This document shows positions 1 through 11,944 of a stretch of 64,000 bases of DNA, piece by piece; position 1 is the stretch's first letter, and each line of letters starts with the position of its first letter. The translations under genes and the position numbers were made by a program. The stretch is from contig OZ025244.1 of the NCBI GenBank assembly GCA_964019155.1, forward strand, positions 29,974,968-30,038,967, read 5' to 3'. A model generated the notes under the pieces. It saw only the letters and a program-made list of their open reading frames with translations. It was not told the DNA's origin and ran no database searches. Source of the stretch: Osedax fenrisi. Taxonomy: Eukaryota > Annelida > Polychaeta > Sabellida > Siboglinidae.

Positions 1-287
1 TTATTTATAATAGTCAATAAATTATTTTCCAAATATATTTCTTGTAGATTTTTCAATTTTATAAATACATTAATATGTATATACGCTATTTGATTATGTG
101 TTAAATATAAATACTGCAATACCTCATTGGTACGACTATCACGATTGTTACTTTTGTTAAAGAATGCAAACTCGTGCACAGTTTTAATCGATTTATGATT
201 GCAATTAAATATATATGTGTAGTCCCTGCGAATTGCATATTTTTTTAACATTCCTTGTTTATCTACTGTGTCATTTTTACAATTTTC
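1..287 (-). CDS. Leucine-rich-repeat protein exon, partial at left edge
   Basis: Reading the minus strand from 287 down, an acceptor (ctattttag) is followed by 95 codons without a stop, running off the window. The peptide begins ENCKNDTVDKQGMLKKYAIR, continues with a cysteine-containing cap ending KTVHEFAFFN, and then enters LRRs (LQYLYLTHNQIAYIHINVF, then LQEIYLENNLLTII). It is clearly paralogous to the exon at 39654-40319, with matching acceptor position and reading phase: QNCKDEQINKQGILQKYAIR and KTLHEFAFFN there. LRRs of this kind usually form extracellular protein- or ligand-binding solenoids; the partner is unknown. No signal peptide is visible, so an upstream exon is expected at higher coordinates. 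The flanking intron is also partly conserved between copies. Coding identity is secure; expression is not known. Confidence 0.75.
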
Positions 288-397
288 CTAAAATAGTTAT
301 ATTCTTATAAAGTATATCGCCAAATTAAATAATCATATATAAATGAAATATAAAATAACTAATATAATAATATATAAAAATAACTATAAATGATAAA

Positions 398-438
<41 letters not shown>

Positions 439-949
439 ATAATAATATATATTAGATTAATTATTCAAATAAACTAAGGTAACTTTATAAATTTATATTA
501 TTTATTCATTTATATTAGATTGTTAACAGGTACGTAAGTATTTATTTTGTGTAGTTTCGAGTGAGCCGAAGTCTAACAGATAGACTTTTATGTATTTTTG
601 GAAACACATATTTACCTCGCTCGGTCAAAAATACGACTAATATATCTGATGGGTATTCATATGATAAATACAATGGCCTTATATGACATACGTATGTGAC
701 TGTTGATCGAAGGACAAGATTACCCAGCCAACAATATATTTATCACTTTTGGACGCACAGCGCCTAAATGTTCCAAAAAAATTAATTCGTCGCTTTGATG
801 ACAATTTGCGCCCAAAAGCGACTTTCGTACTTTAGACGCTTAAGCAATGCATTCAGTGTACAAAAGCGACGTATTTGCGCCTAAAATCCCTTTGTACTAT
901 TCCAAAATGTATATTATATTATTTTCTGGAAGCTATTTATAGCTTTATA

Positions 950-1014
<65 letters not shown>

Positions 1015-1090
1015 GATCTATTTATAGATTATTAAGTATTTATAAATAAATAATATAGGTTATATATAAATATATAGAGATATCAATATA
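288..1090. other. Duplicated LRR-upstream DNA and a G+C-richer block
   Basis: Positions about 340-640 match about 40560-40790 (shared words include ttattcaaataaactaa and gtgagccgaag), so they belong to the A/B duplication. Positions 690-905 form a G+C-richer island with several copies of the words aaaagcgac and tttgcgccyaaaa in both orientations, which could be a transposon relic. An (AT)n array lies at about 951-1008. No convincing exon was recognised. Confidence 0.4.
951..1008. repeat. (AT)n microsatellite
   Basis: About 58 bases of near-perfect TA dinucleotides. It is one of dozens of (AT)n arrays in the window; such arrays are frequent at insertion junctions here. Confidence 0.9.
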
Positions 1091-1614
1091 TATATATGAA
1101 ATTATTATTTAATATTAATCAATTTATGAAATATATTTTTACTATAATTAAAGTAAGAACATATATGATAATGTTGTTATCTTTTAAATATTTAACTGAT
1201 TCTTTGGAAATAATTAAATCAAACAAACCTAGCTTACTATATATACTATTAATAGTTTTAACATATATCTATTATATAGTATTGAAAAAGTACGCGTGTA
1301 TGAGATCCCAATGAATGTGTACAGAGTTTAAATATGATAAATTATTATTATAAATTGTATTATACATTGTGATATGATTATGTTAGGCCAAATGAGGAGT
1401 ATAACTCAAGAAACGATTTTAATATTTATTTGGGGAAAAAAGTAGCACTACTTATTATATAACACGCATTAAAAAACATTTCTAGTTATATTTAATTGGT
1501 CATATATATTAAGTAGTCAATAATGTAATAATAATAGTTATTTGGATAATAATAATTACCCTCAGCATAGCTGAGTTACGATAAACAAATCTGAACGCAT
1601 TCAGCGTCGACCGA

Positions 1615-3360
1615 CAATATAATGTCCCAATGTAAAAGTTGTCATCACCATATTCCTCCAGGCAGAATATTTATTCCATGTTCTAATACATAATATAATA
1701 TAAGGTTTTATATGGAACCATGCTACTAGCATGCATCTAATGAGGTCTTCACGTAGATTCTATAGAAATATCTATGATAATATGTGATCATCATGAAGGC
1801 ATCGACTACTTCTATTGTCATATCTACGGCTCCACGTTATTTATTATCATGCTCTGATGTAGTCATCTCGAAGGCCCCGCATTACTGGATATCATGGACT
1901 CCTGTGGATTGATTGGTTTTTTATTTAAGCATATATAAAATTGATATAGTTGTAAGTATAAATATTTTCTAACGTAATTTTTATCTCGAACGTGAAAGTA
2001 TATGGACTGCTGTTGTTCATATTGAACACTTCATACCAATGATAATCACGGGCTACTGTTATCATCTAAATGGATATATAATATATATAAATAAGGTTAT
2101 AAGTAAACTTATATATTTAATATAAAGTAATAGTTTAAACAATTGTGTATAGTTTTTGATCCCTATTTATATGTATTAGACTTATTATAATCTGATTTCA
2201 TTAGCATGAGAGTGGATTTGAAGATAATAAAATAACAACAATATATACAAATGAATCATGACTGATAAAAATATGACCACTTATTTACTTACTAAACGAT
2301 ACTGACATGCTAGCTTATATGATGAAGATATATTTTATGTTTTATAACATTATAACCTATAATGTTTCGTCAGGTTAGACGTGTAGCCGTTGATTTCAAA
2401 ATACGGGTTTTGTTGCTAACAACCAATATACAAAAATATATTTACTTATAAATATCAAGAAACATACGTCAAGCTTGCAAATAAAATATGAAAACTAAAT
2501 ACAAAATTGTACCTGAAATATTAGTAATTTATAAGATTAAATTACAATATAATGTCACAATGTAAAATTTATCATGACTACATTTTCTCATTACATTCTT
2601 TAAGGCGGAATATTTATTCCGATATATATATATATATATATATTATTACATATTCTATTAAAAGTACAATATAATATAAAGTTGCATATGGAATAATGAT
2701 ACTAGCATGCATGGTGTAAATTCTGGTTTGTACGTTGATCAGTCGGCATCTAATGAGGGTTACACTTAGATTCTATGGTCATCACGAAGGTTATCGCGTA
2801 CTGCTATTGTTATCTCTAAGGTACCACGTCATTGATTAACACGGAATATTGTTGTCATCTTGAAGGCGAGACGTCACTAAATATCATGAACTGATGTTGA
2901 TGAATTGAGTTTATATTTAATCTAATATATAGTTTAAAGTATAAATAGTTGCTAACGTTATTTTCATCTTAAAGAATAAAGGTCATAGGTTGATGTAGTC
3001 ACCTCTAAGGCGACAGGTCACTGAATATCATAGACTGCTGTTGGTGGATTGATTTTTTTAAAAGTAAATATATAGTTGAAAGTATACATATTTGATAACG
3101 TTATTGTTATCTCGAAGTAGAAAGGTTAAGGAAAGATATTGTCATCTCTAAACTGGTATTATAGAAGGAGGACACGGCTTCTATGTTAATCTTAAATGTA
3201 TTACGTCACTGAATATCATGTACTGCTGTTGAATGAGTTATTTTTTATTTAAGCAAATATATAGTCGAAATATATAGTAGAAATATTCTTAAGTATAATA
3301 TATATATATATATATATATATAAATACTAACGTATTTGTTATCTCGAAAGCGAAGTTATG
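1615..3360. repeat. Degenerate long tandem/dispersed repeat
   Basis: Two related blocks (about 1615-2060 and 2545-3060) begin alike (caatataatgtcccaatgta / caatataatgtcacaatgta) and share gctactagcatgcat-type words. Inside and after them a module of about 120-160 bp recurs at about 1870-2015, 2865-2980, 3000-3125 and 3195-3355. Its core reads like gtcactgaatatcatggact, followed by a ttgatttttatttaagc segment, an atatatagttgaaagtat segment and a ctaacgttattktyatct segment. Copies have diverged and carry different (AT)n expansions. No ORF is associated. Confidence 0.6.
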
Positions 3361-3400
3361 TGAACTGCTGTTGTTCATCTTGAAGGTGTCGTGTCAATAT

Positions 3401-3490
3401 AGATAACACAGGTATGCATCATTTTTCTCAATTGAAATATTTTAACTGGTTCTAGATTACTTTTAACACTGATTTCAAATATGAAAACCG
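3401..3490 (+). mobile_element. Relic terminus of the CACTGG foldback family
   Basis: This segment (acacaggtatgcatc, then ctggttctagatta, then aacactgatttcaaatatga) is a degenerate match to the ends of the foldback element at 23625-28359 and to 14066-14200. Only one end is recognisable. Confidence 0.4.
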
Positions 3491-3499
3491 TTTTTAAAA

Positions 3500-4560
3500 A
3501 TTGAATATTTGACAATATTATTAAATCATAAATAAATGAGTGTACTTATATAACAAAATAATATAAAAACTGGCACACAGATAAATTATATAAACTTTAT
3601 AAAAATATAAATTAAAAATATATTAGTACAGTGTATATGTTTCATAGGCATGACAGTTGCAACTTACATTCCATTAAAAATATTAGGTTCGACGTAATAT
3701 GTTATTATAATCCATTATAATAGGATTATTATGTCGTTATAATCCGTAACGGGTTATAATGATAATAAACATTATTTACTTCCTTTCAAACATAAAGTGA
3801 TATAATTATTAAATAAATATTAATTTATTAAATTGAAACTCTATATATAGAATATTTATCATAAACAAACTAATATATTACGCATAAACATTACCTAAAT
3901 AGTATATTACATATAATATTTATTATATATACGAATTCAATATATATATATTGAATTCGTAATTTGTATTACTAAATTATAGACTCTATATAATTTAGCA
4001 ATATAATATTACACGTAAAAATTATATAAATTATATATTTATTTATATATTCAATATAATATTGAATTCATAATATTATATAATAGTTATAATAAATAAA
4101 ATAATAATTCTTATTTAATTTATTTTAAGTTATTATATTAGCATTTTATTATATGTTATTTTATTATTATATTATATAAATTTTGATATGTATAAATTAT
4201 TCTTATTATTATTAGAATAATAATTTATTATTTTCTTATATAATTTGTTTTAAGTTACCTATCAACATTTTATTATTATTATTTGTTATTAGATTACAAT
4301 AGTTTATATTTTATTAATTCAGTTATATGTAAATTATAATCATATTCAATGTAATACTATATTAATTATAAAGTAGTATTGTAATTATAAAATCACTATA
4401 TACTGATCATAATGTATTTATACTAATTAATCATCTTTTACAAATATTTGATTACAAACATTAAAAAGTTTAATTTTATAATGACTGCTCCAAATTATAA
4501 TAAATATTATAAATCTGTGAAACGTAGCCATAGTTTAAGTAATATATTTAATGTAGAATG
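3500..4560. other. A+T-rich spacer without recognised gene
   Basis: Very A+T-rich DNA. It contains a perfect palindrome around 3931-3960 (acgaattcaat, a short TA core, attgaattcgt) and many TTATTA-type runs. No exon, RNA gene or transposon end could be supported. Confidence 0.5.
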
Positions 4561-4878
4561 TTAGCATGTATTTTGTTGTGATTTATTAAAATTACTACAT
4601 GATGACCATAAAGAATTTATATTATCAAGTAGGTATAACTTTATTAAATAATCCTCAACATAATTCAACAATATTAAAATCTGATGTACAGTATTCTTAT
4701 ATAAATTTAAAAAAATGTGTATAATAACTTTCATCATATTTACAAAATCTATTTTCACAACAGATCCGTGCCAATCAACTAAAGAGGTCATCTGCCGTAT
4801 CGAGCTGTAATATATCTCATTACTGTTATTAGGGTGTATACAGCATGTCATGTATACACCGTAAAAATATCTTTGCAA
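4561..4878 (-). CDS. Unrecognised ORF, possible exon
   Basis: An uninterrupted minus-strand frame of about 105 codons ends QQNTC then stop. Its composition is unusually balanced for such A+T-rich DNA, with several W, C, H and charged residues (for example SSIRQMTSLVDWHGSVVKID), unlike the low-complexity I/Y frames nearby. It starts with a non-ATG codon, so it would need to be an internal exon. It lies upstream, in transcription sense, of the LRR exon at 1-287 and could belong to the same gene, but no family was recognised and chance openness is possible. Confidence 0.25.
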   Translation of the reverse strand: MQRYFYGVYMTCCIHPNNSNEIYYSSIRQMTSLVDWHGSVVKIDFVNMMKVIIHIFLNLYKNTVHQILILLNYVEDYLIKLYLLDNINSLWSSCSNFNKSQQNTC

Positions 4879-5217
4879 GTATTTATATATCGTAGTAAGA
4901 GAGTAACTATATATAATTTAACAACATAATTGATTTATAATATTTTGTAGTATTTGAAGTATACTAATATATGCCTATATTGTTAACAGTAAATACATTT
5001 TACATATTATAATTCATATAGATTTATATATTTTATATGTACATCTATTAAAACTATTTAATGTTAGTAGGAAGTTGTATATATTGTATAGTATTTTGAA
5101 ATTAATTTATAATATATATACCTCTTTTAGCTGATTCATATGGAAGTAATACAATAATAAATATAGGTATGGGTCGAATAAAAGTACGACCATATACAAG
5201 CTAATTGGGTTCCCTAG

Positions 5218-5221
5218 GTAT

Positions 5222-5273
<52 letters not shown>

Positions 5274-7784
5274 GCTACTACTGCTACTACTACTACTAAC
5301 TGAATAATCTATTAAATACCACAAACATGCATACGACAATTCTAGGTGACTTCAATATACCTATATCCAATAATTCACATTACTCCAAAATACTTAACAA
5401 TACTATAGAATCCCATAACTGTATTCAACATGTCAACAAACCAATACACTCAACTGGAAACATCCTCGACTTAATAATAACCCACGACACGAACACCTCC
5501 ATCACAGACATTACTGTTAACCGACTCATAACCGACCATCATATAGTCACTTTTTCAATACACTCTCCTAAACACAAACGACAACCTACAACTATACATT
5601 ACAGACAAATCAAAAGCATAAACATCACTAACTTCATCGACGACCTTAACAAACTACTAAATATTTCCTCTGACCCCACTGACATCACAAATGTCGATAT
5701 GCTCATTACAAAAACAATGGACAAACATGCACCCTTGATCACCAAAACAATCACTAAACGCAACAACACTAAATGGTTCAGCCCCCAACTTTCCACAACT
5801 AAACGCAAGCTGAGAGCTGCAGAAAAAATATGGAGAAAATCTAAAAGTAATGATGACCTGCTTCTTTTTAAACAGCAAACTACAATATATAGATATATTA
5901 TCATAAGAGCTAAACAAGACTATTATATTGACACGATTAAGGCTGCTGGGAATAATACTAAAAAACTCTTTGAGATATCGTACTCTTTACTCTGACGTGC
6001 TACAACTCACATTCTCCCTGACATTCCATTACCATCAATGCCTATACACTTCGACACCTACTTCAATAACAAGATAACTAACATAATCAATTCCCTTCCA
6101 TCTCTAACGCTACCACCGATAACAATCTCCATATATAAATTTAACACTTTTAACACCACAATTTTGACAACTATCGACTCGCTCCTACAGGCTGTCAAAT
6201 CTGCATGCAAACTTGATCCAATACCAACTCCATTACTGCATATACTATCTACCCGACTTACACCCCACTATAAAACTATAATCGACAGATCCCTTACACC
6301 AGGTATCGTTCCTACCTCAATGAAACTGGCACTCGTCACTCCTATCATAAAAAACCCATCACTAGAAAAATCCACTCTTTCCAATTACCGCCCGATATCT
6401 AACCTGTCATATATATATCTAAAACACTAGAAAGAGTAGTCTGCTCTCAACTCAATACTTACTTAAACGCTAATAATATACTTAATAAATATCAGAGTGC
6501 CTATACGATTTATAAAAGCACAGGAACAGCACTAACACACATACTAGACAAAATACGACTCTTCCCTACTCAATATCCCTCAATCATAGTTCTGCTCGAC
6601 TTATCTGCTGCTTTCGACACAATTGATCATACTATACTGTTACATCGCCTCGAAAGCATCGGACTAAGTGGAGTAGTTCTTGCCTGGTTCACCTCTTACC
6701 TCAGTGACCGAACATACTCAATATATATATAAAAACATAAAACCAAACCCCGCACACTATCACATGGAGTTCCACAAGGATCCGTCCTAGGCCCCATCCT
6801 CTTTAATATATACATATCTCCCCTATTGGACATACTTGATAACTACCCTGATATTCACTTCCACACCTATGCTGATGACTTACAAATTTACTGCAACTAA
6901 CCAAACCCATCAACAAACATAACTACACTAAACAACTGTCTAGAAGATATTCGACGCTGGCTCTCAACCAACTCACTATCACTAAACACCCACAAAACAC
7001 AAACAATACTAATCAGTACCATAAAAACCATACCAATCGTCCCACTCATTCAGATAAACAACCACGACATAAAATTCTCCCCCTGCGTAAAAAATCTCGG
7101 AATCACAATTGACCAAACACTGAATTTCATCCAATATACAATTTATTTATCCAAATCTATTAACCGAACACTACACACAATCAGACTAATCAGACCATCT
7201 ATAACCACAGAACTATCAAAATTACTAGCAACATCCCTCATACTTCCACGACTTGACAACTGTAACTCCTACTTCATAGACTCCCCAAAAACTCACTAAT
7301 ACCACTCAACCGATTACTGAATTCCACTGCACGAACTGTCTATAGAATCCCCAAATACTCCAGGACTCACATAACTCCATACCTAAAATCTCTTCACTGG
7401 CTTCCCATCACACAACGAATCCAATACAAAACCTTACTGGTATCCCACCAAGTCATTCATCACAATCACCCCGACTACCTTACTGATATACTAATAGAAA
7501 ATAACACATCTAGAATAAAACGTAAAATCAATAAATACAAATTACTTATACCTAATCCAAAACACATATCACGCAAACAAGAAACAGCATTCTCAATATC
7601 TGCCCAAAAATTATGGAATAACCTTCCTTACAAAATAAGAGAAATGACTTCAACCCCACTCTTTAAACGTAAATTAAAAACACACCTGTTCGAAATCACG
7701 TATAAATAACTTCGAAAACACGGCCGAAAACTCACACGATGTTGATGGCAGTGTATAAACCATTAGGTTACAAGGTTACAAGGT

Positions 7785-7828
<44 letters not shown>

Positions 7829-7840
7829 ATACTACTACTC

Positions 7841-7872
<32 letters not shown>
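5218..7872 (+). mobile_element. L2/CR1-like LINE (LINE-A) bounded by (TAC)n
   Basis: A 5'-truncated non-LTR retrotransposon. A (TAC)n run at about 5218-5300 precedes the coding part, and the element ends in another (TAC)n run at about 7785-7872. The latter is the expected microsatellite-type 3' tail: the other L2-like LINE here also ends in ACT/CTA repeats. The run on the 5' side follows ggttccctagg and may be the tail of an older element into which this one inserted. No convincing target-site duplication can be read through the microsatellites. Confidence 0.8.
5301..7712 (+). pseudogene. LINE-A ORF2: endonuclease and reverse transcriptase, broken
   Basis: ORF2 of LINE-A, which would encode the AP-like endonuclease and reverse transcriptase for target-primed reverse transcription. 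The C-terminal half of the endonuclease is visible from about 5327 (TTILGDFNIPISNN, then the LDLIITH and ITDHHIVTFSI motifs). The RT follows: NYRPISNLS near 6382, LLDLSAAFDTIDHTILLHRL near 6595, HGVPQGSVLGPILFNIY near 6765 and the catalytic HTYADDLQIY near 6862. The C-terminal region ends SAQKLWNNLPYKIREM and FKRKLKTHLFEITYK, then a stop at about 7710. The N-terminal endonuclease and all of ORF1 are absent. Frameshifts near 5995 and 6430 and in-frame stops (for example near 6731 and 6898) show it is dead. The DLSAAFDTIDH motif places it in the L2/CR1 group. Confidence 0.85.
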
Positions 7873-7874
<2 letters not shown>

Positions 7875-7924
7875 GTAAATGTATATTAATATAAATAAAA
7901 CATATATTCAAACTATACATGTGT

Positions 7925-8130
7925 ATATGTGTACCGGTATATACAGGTACAGAAATTTCGGTATGTAACGATATATATTTATATATATTTATATATATAT
8001 ATATAATTTAGTATACTGTATTGGTATATATAAGTATAAGTGTCACAATATATCGGTACGGTATCATACAGTACTTGTAAATCGTACTGGTAGGTTAATA
8101 TTACCGGTATATATCGGTATTGTACTCGAC
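7925..8130. repeat. Degenerate CGGTA-rich block
   Basis: About ten copies of ccggtat/tcggtat/ggtac words in about 200 bp (for example gtgtaccggtatataca and tattaccggtatatatcgg), irregularly spaced. Function unknown. A related TGCCGGTA cluster occurs at 23420-23600. Confidence 0.4.
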
Positions 8131-8630
8131 AATATTTGCTGGGTATTGTTTCCAGCTCACGCGCATGTAACTACAAAGTACGCCAAGTGACATGTAAATA
8201 ATGTAATCTCAATAGAGAATAATTTAATCTACTATACATAGTATCATATAACGCGTAATAAATATTACCTTACGGACATTAGCGTGTATTTATTAATAAT
8301 AATGTTTTAGTAATTAGAAATATAAATGATTTTTAAAAATAGAGATATATAGTTAACTAACATGTATAATACGGTGTAGTAACACGGCTGCAGGATAACA
8401 TGTAGAGATTAACTTTTAGGGTGTGTTTTTCGTCAACCACTGATCCCACAACCACAGGTGGTTCTACCACAAGTGAACGAGAAACTCGTATTCACTGCAT
8501 GTAAAAATCCAACTGTTACAAAACACGTCTGGTAGGTTTCACGCCTAACACGCCTAATAATATTTATTCTTACCAGCGCATTTGCCAACTGCGCCGCACT
8601 AGTGTATAGATTTGAACCATAGATCTAGAG

Positions 8631-8664
8631 CATCGATATAAAGAAAGCTTTCTTTATATCGATG
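8631..8664. repeat. Perfect 34-bp palindrome
   Basis: A self-complementary 34-mer centred on aagctt (8645-8650), with arms catcgatataaagaaag. Weaker inverted homology continues outward (about 8590-8720), so it may be the centre of a small palindromic MITE. Confidence 0.8.
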
Positions 8665-8904
8665 ATCTAGTGAGAACTTTCTCTATATCTATGTTTTGAA
8701 CGCACGGCGCACGCATAATAAGCTTCGCCCATGAAATTAATCATAAAATAAGTCACAATCCTTACGTTATTGCTATTTTTAGGTATGCGCGAATTTATTT
8801 ATCAATAATTAAATTTAAGTTATGTATGTATGCGTGTATGTATGTATGTATGTATACATACATACTTGTACTAGTACGTATGATGTAATACATACTTGTA
8901 TATG

Positions 8905-8950
<46 letters not shown>

Positions 8951-8974
8951 AATAATATAATATATATATTTTAT

Positions 8975-9300
8975 TTATTTATTTATATATAGTTTATTGA
9001 CTACAAAAACACTGTGTGGTTATAGACGTCGTTAGATATTAAAAAAAAAACAAAAACAAAAATAAATAGAAAACGAATAATAAAATAGAACGAATTACAA
9101 TGACTTAAATGGATATACAGTTTACGTTTAAACAATGAAATTGATGTAACACAACGAACATCATATATGATATTCGTTTTTCCTTATAAGGAAGTGAATT
9201 CCAGTTTTTCCGAGCAATAACCGAGAAAGCTGATTCAGAGAATGCCAACGATGTAGATTGTTGCACCAATTTCATGATGTAGAAAGATGATAGTGAATAT
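8975..9300 (-). pseudogene. 3' end of an L2/CR1-like LINE
   Basis: The minus strand encodes SLAFSESAFSVIARKNWNSL, the conserved C-terminal W-N-x-L-P block of L2/CR1 ORF2, then after a frameshift SLFKRKLYIHL. It ends in AATAAAC plus a short A/T-rich (ATAA/TTAT)n tail at the low-coordinate side. It is truncated upstream by the (AT)n region, lies within the PIF-like element, and is non-functional. Confidence 0.65.
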
Positions 9301-9326
9301 TGGGATATTTGTGAAAAATTGATTTA

Positions 9327-9347
9327 ATAAGAAGAATATAAATAATG

Positions 9348-9392
<45 letters not shown>

Positions 9393-9545
9393 CAAGTATG
9401 TATTAAATTATATTTACTAGTACAAGTATGTATATATATATATATATATTTCATTATTTATATTCTTCTTATATATATATATATATACATATACAAGTAT
9501 GTATTAAATTATATTTACTAGTACAAGTATGTATATATATATATA
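9327..9545. repeat. Nested inverted and direct repeats around (AT)n
   Basis: aagaagaatataaataatga (about 9330-9349) recurs inverted at about 9451-9470, enclosing (AT)n. A segment beginning tatacatatacaagtatgta occurs twice in direct orientation (about 9383 and 9484). The arrangement suggests replication slippage or template switching. Confidence 0.6.
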
Positions 9546-9726
9546 TGTAATGCATGTTATTTAAATAAACATATATCCATACATACATACTTGTATTAGT
9601 GATTGAACCAGTTACACTAGTGCACTAGCAACCATGGTTAACCAAAAACACACCCTTATATGGGTATATGAATAAGTTAATTAAATAAGCACATCTAAAA
9701 CCTATAATTAACGTGTATGGTTATAG

Positions 9727-9727
<1 letters not shown>

Positions 9728-9799
<72 letters not shown>
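9728..9799. repeat. (AT)n microsatellite
   Basis: About 72 bases of uninterrupted TA dinucleotides within duplication copy A. Copy B has the SINE and a shorter array at the corresponding place. Confidence 0.9.
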
Positions 9800-9802
<3 letters not shown>

Positions 9803-10080
9803 AATAATAAATAATACATACTATTCTAGTATTCATAACTTCAGTCCATACAACAGGTATTGTAAAATATATAATTACTAGATAATGAATTAATTTAATC
9901 ATTTCTATAATTGTATTATTACTACTAAATATACTTGATAAATAATTATAACGTAAATATACACAATAACATTAATACAAAATATTAAATAATTTCAAAT
10001 TAATTAAATTTTAAATAATTCATTTTTATTTAAAGTGATTTATTTATTGTTATGTAAAGATATAAATAGCTAGTTCTATA

Positions 10081-11025
10081 CAGTGATAGGCACCGATCAT
10101 TTTTCTGGATCGCCGATCCCGATCCTGATCCTCTATGTATTCTCTTATGCGATCCTTTTCCCGATCCCGATCATTTCCTGATCCCGATCCCGATCCTAAG
10201 TTTCTTACCCTATCCCGATCCCGATCACAATCACGATATTATTTATATATTTAATTAATACGATTGTATTTCATAATTCGAAACAATATAAATGTAGTTA
10301 TAATAGTAATATTAGGTAATATAATACCTACCAATGTTATATAAATTAGTAATAATTGTAAATAATATGTATTATTAATATATTATATTATATTTCAATA
10401 ATAATTAAATCAAATTAAGCGGAAGCACTCCGTTCGCGGGTTTACATTTACATATATATGAAAATGATGTTTGGAGAGTTTTAAAAACTCTCCAACTTGA
10501 AATATTTTAAATATTTTTACATAATTTTTTCACATTTGTAATAATAATACTTCATTCTATAATATGTTTATCATTTTTTTTATTGTATACATTTGTTTTA
10601 TAATAGGAGTAATTCAAAAAAAAATAAAAATAAATGTGTATTATTAGATTATATTTGTTTTATAGAAAATAGTATTATGCATTTGAATGTTTTCTAAATA
10701 TTCTTAAAATTATAGCAATTTTTATAGAATAGAAAAAAAGTTCCAGACTTTTAGGTAAAGCAACATTCATAAAATCAATATTCTGAGAAAAATGCTATCA
10801 AAGTTTAGTGAAATATTGTCATGCAATTATAAGATCTTACATTTTAAACATCATACAAATTATAAACATCATTTATACTCATAAATATAGCGAATTTAAG
10901 TATAATATTTTCATGAAATGATAGATAATTAATTATATATCTTGTTTTCAATATAATATTATTATTTTTTTATAAATACAATGTTGAACGTAGTGCTTCC
11001 CCTTAGATGCATATATTGAATGTAT
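10081..11025 (+). mobile_element. hAT-like element copy 1, right end lost
   Basis: Starts CAGTGATAGGCACCGATC, a hAT-type terminus (CAGTG) matching the inverted right end of copy 2 (CAGTGATGGGCACCAATCC). A stretch of repeated gatcccgatc words follows to about 10235. Homology to copy 2 (inverted) continues to 10417 and again from 11003 to about 11025, the gap being the MITE at 10418-11002. The other terminus is missing. No transposase is encoded. Confidence 0.65.
10418..11002. mobile_element. 585-bp MITE with GGAAGCACT inverted ends, TTA target
   Basis: Left end AGCGGAAGCACTCCGTTC; right end, inverted, GGGGAAGCACTACGTTC. It is flanked by TTA at 10415-10417 and 11003-11005. The equivalent stretch of hAT copy 2 (around 30210-30230, opposite strand) has a single TTA and no element, so this copy provides the empty site. 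A 3-bp TTA duplication fits PIF/Harbinger-like MITEs. The interior is A+T-rich and contains a small palindrome around 10473-10493. Confidence 0.75.
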
Positions 11026-11339
11026 ATCATATAGATTATATGATAGTGTCACTATATAGTGAATTAAATATAATTTATTTATATAAATGCATTGAATTGT
11101 ATACACATATCTACTCATTGTACGACGTACAACGTACGTTGAGTCGAGGTCGGTGGTTTACCTACTTATTTGATATCAATTGATTACATTATATTATGGT
11201 AAAAATAACAATTATTATTTAAATAGGTACAACTATTTAATATTACTAAATAATACCTACTGCGTATGTTTAACCTAATCTTGCAATAATTTTTAAAACA
11301 TTACAAAATAATGATCAATACAGTATCATATTAATGTAA

Positions 11340-11412
11340 GTTATATTAATACTATACTATATATATAGGTATACCTATTAAATTAATAGGTATACCTATT
11401 AAATTAATAGTA
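11340..11412. repeat. Tandem self-complementary aggtatacct repeats
   Basis: Two copies of a roughly 23-bp unit, ataggtatacctattaaatta. Each contains the palindrome aataggtatacctatt, so the stretch can form cruciforms. Confidence 0.7.
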
Positions 11413-11561
11413 TTAATACAATACTAAAATGTTGTTAATATTCTTATAAATGAATATAATAATATTAGAGTATCGTACATGCAATGATTAAACTGTTTTT
11501 ACGTAAACCATTGTAAACTGTCATGGAATTGAGCTTAGCACACACTATATATAAATATATG

Positions 11562-11645
11562 ACGATGATGATGATGATATTGAGTTTATTAGCACTAAAA
11601 TAGGGTCATTCCCTTCGCTCGTGCGGGAAGAAAATAATAATAAAA
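11562..11645 (-). mobile_element. Retroelement 3' terminus fragment
   Basis: Read on the minus strand: a G+C-richer block (cttcccgcacgagcgaaggg), then gtgctAATAAACtcaat and a short (ATC)n tail. This is the usual end of a LINE or SINE with a polyA-like signal and microsatellite tail. Too short to classify. Confidence 0.4.
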
Positions 11646-11885
11646 TAATAGTAATACGATAATAATTTAATAATAATATACATTCAATATACCACGGACA
11701 ACAATACTAAATAATATAAAGAACTATTGATATACTACAGTCTGCATTGATATGGTGTAGTTTTATATACTACAGACTGCATTGATATAGTGGAGTGTTA
11801 TATAATAATAATATAATAATAATACAATAACAATTTAATAATTATATACATTTTATATAACACGGACACAAATAATAAGTTGGAT
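11640..11885. repeat. Local direct duplication
   Basis: atactacagtctgcattgat and atactacagactgcattgat lie about 36 bp apart. The surrounding taataata...cacggaca blocks (about 11640-11710 and 11800-11875) are a longer direct repeat offset by about 170 bp. Confidence 0.55.
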
Positions 11886-11894
11886 GATTTAATG

Positions 11895-11925
<31 letters not shown>

Positions 11926-11944
11926 CCCAAACCCAACCCAAACC

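Larger units (their letters stand above)
8419..9655. mobile_element. PIF/Harbinger-like non-autonomous transposon
   Basis: Terminal inverted repeats: the left end reads GGGTGTGTTTTTCGTCAACC and the right end, inverted, GGGTGTGTTTTTGGTTAACC (12 identical terminal bases, then 6 of the next 8). It is flanked on both sides by TTA (8416-8418 and 9656-9658), the 3-bp TWA target duplication of PIF/Harbinger. Copy B near 41470-41580 lacks the element. No transposase is present. The interior was later filled by a palindrome (8631-8664), a LINE 3' fragment and (AT)n arrays. Confidence 0.75.
8135..10080. repeat. Segmental duplication copy A, right part
   Basis: Flanks of the element at 8419-9655 match copy B. 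About 8225-8415 corresponds to 41320-41470 (shared gaaatataaatgat and tatagttaacta), and 9660-10080 corresponds to 41570-42335 (shared gtattgtaaaatatataatt and ctaaatatacttgataaa). Copy A gained the PIF-like element; copy B gained a SINE and ends at a LINE. Confidence 0.75.

Noticed and set aside
1096..1314. 72-codon plus-strand ORF with ATG
   Set aside because: Hydrophobic I/L/Y/K composition is what A+T-rich DNA gives by chance; no homologous frame in copy B and no splice or domain evidence.
10090..10235. GATCCC/GATCGG-rich tracts as a microsatellite of their own
   Set aside because: They recur just inside the termini of both hAT copies and are better explained as the subterminal repeats of that element.
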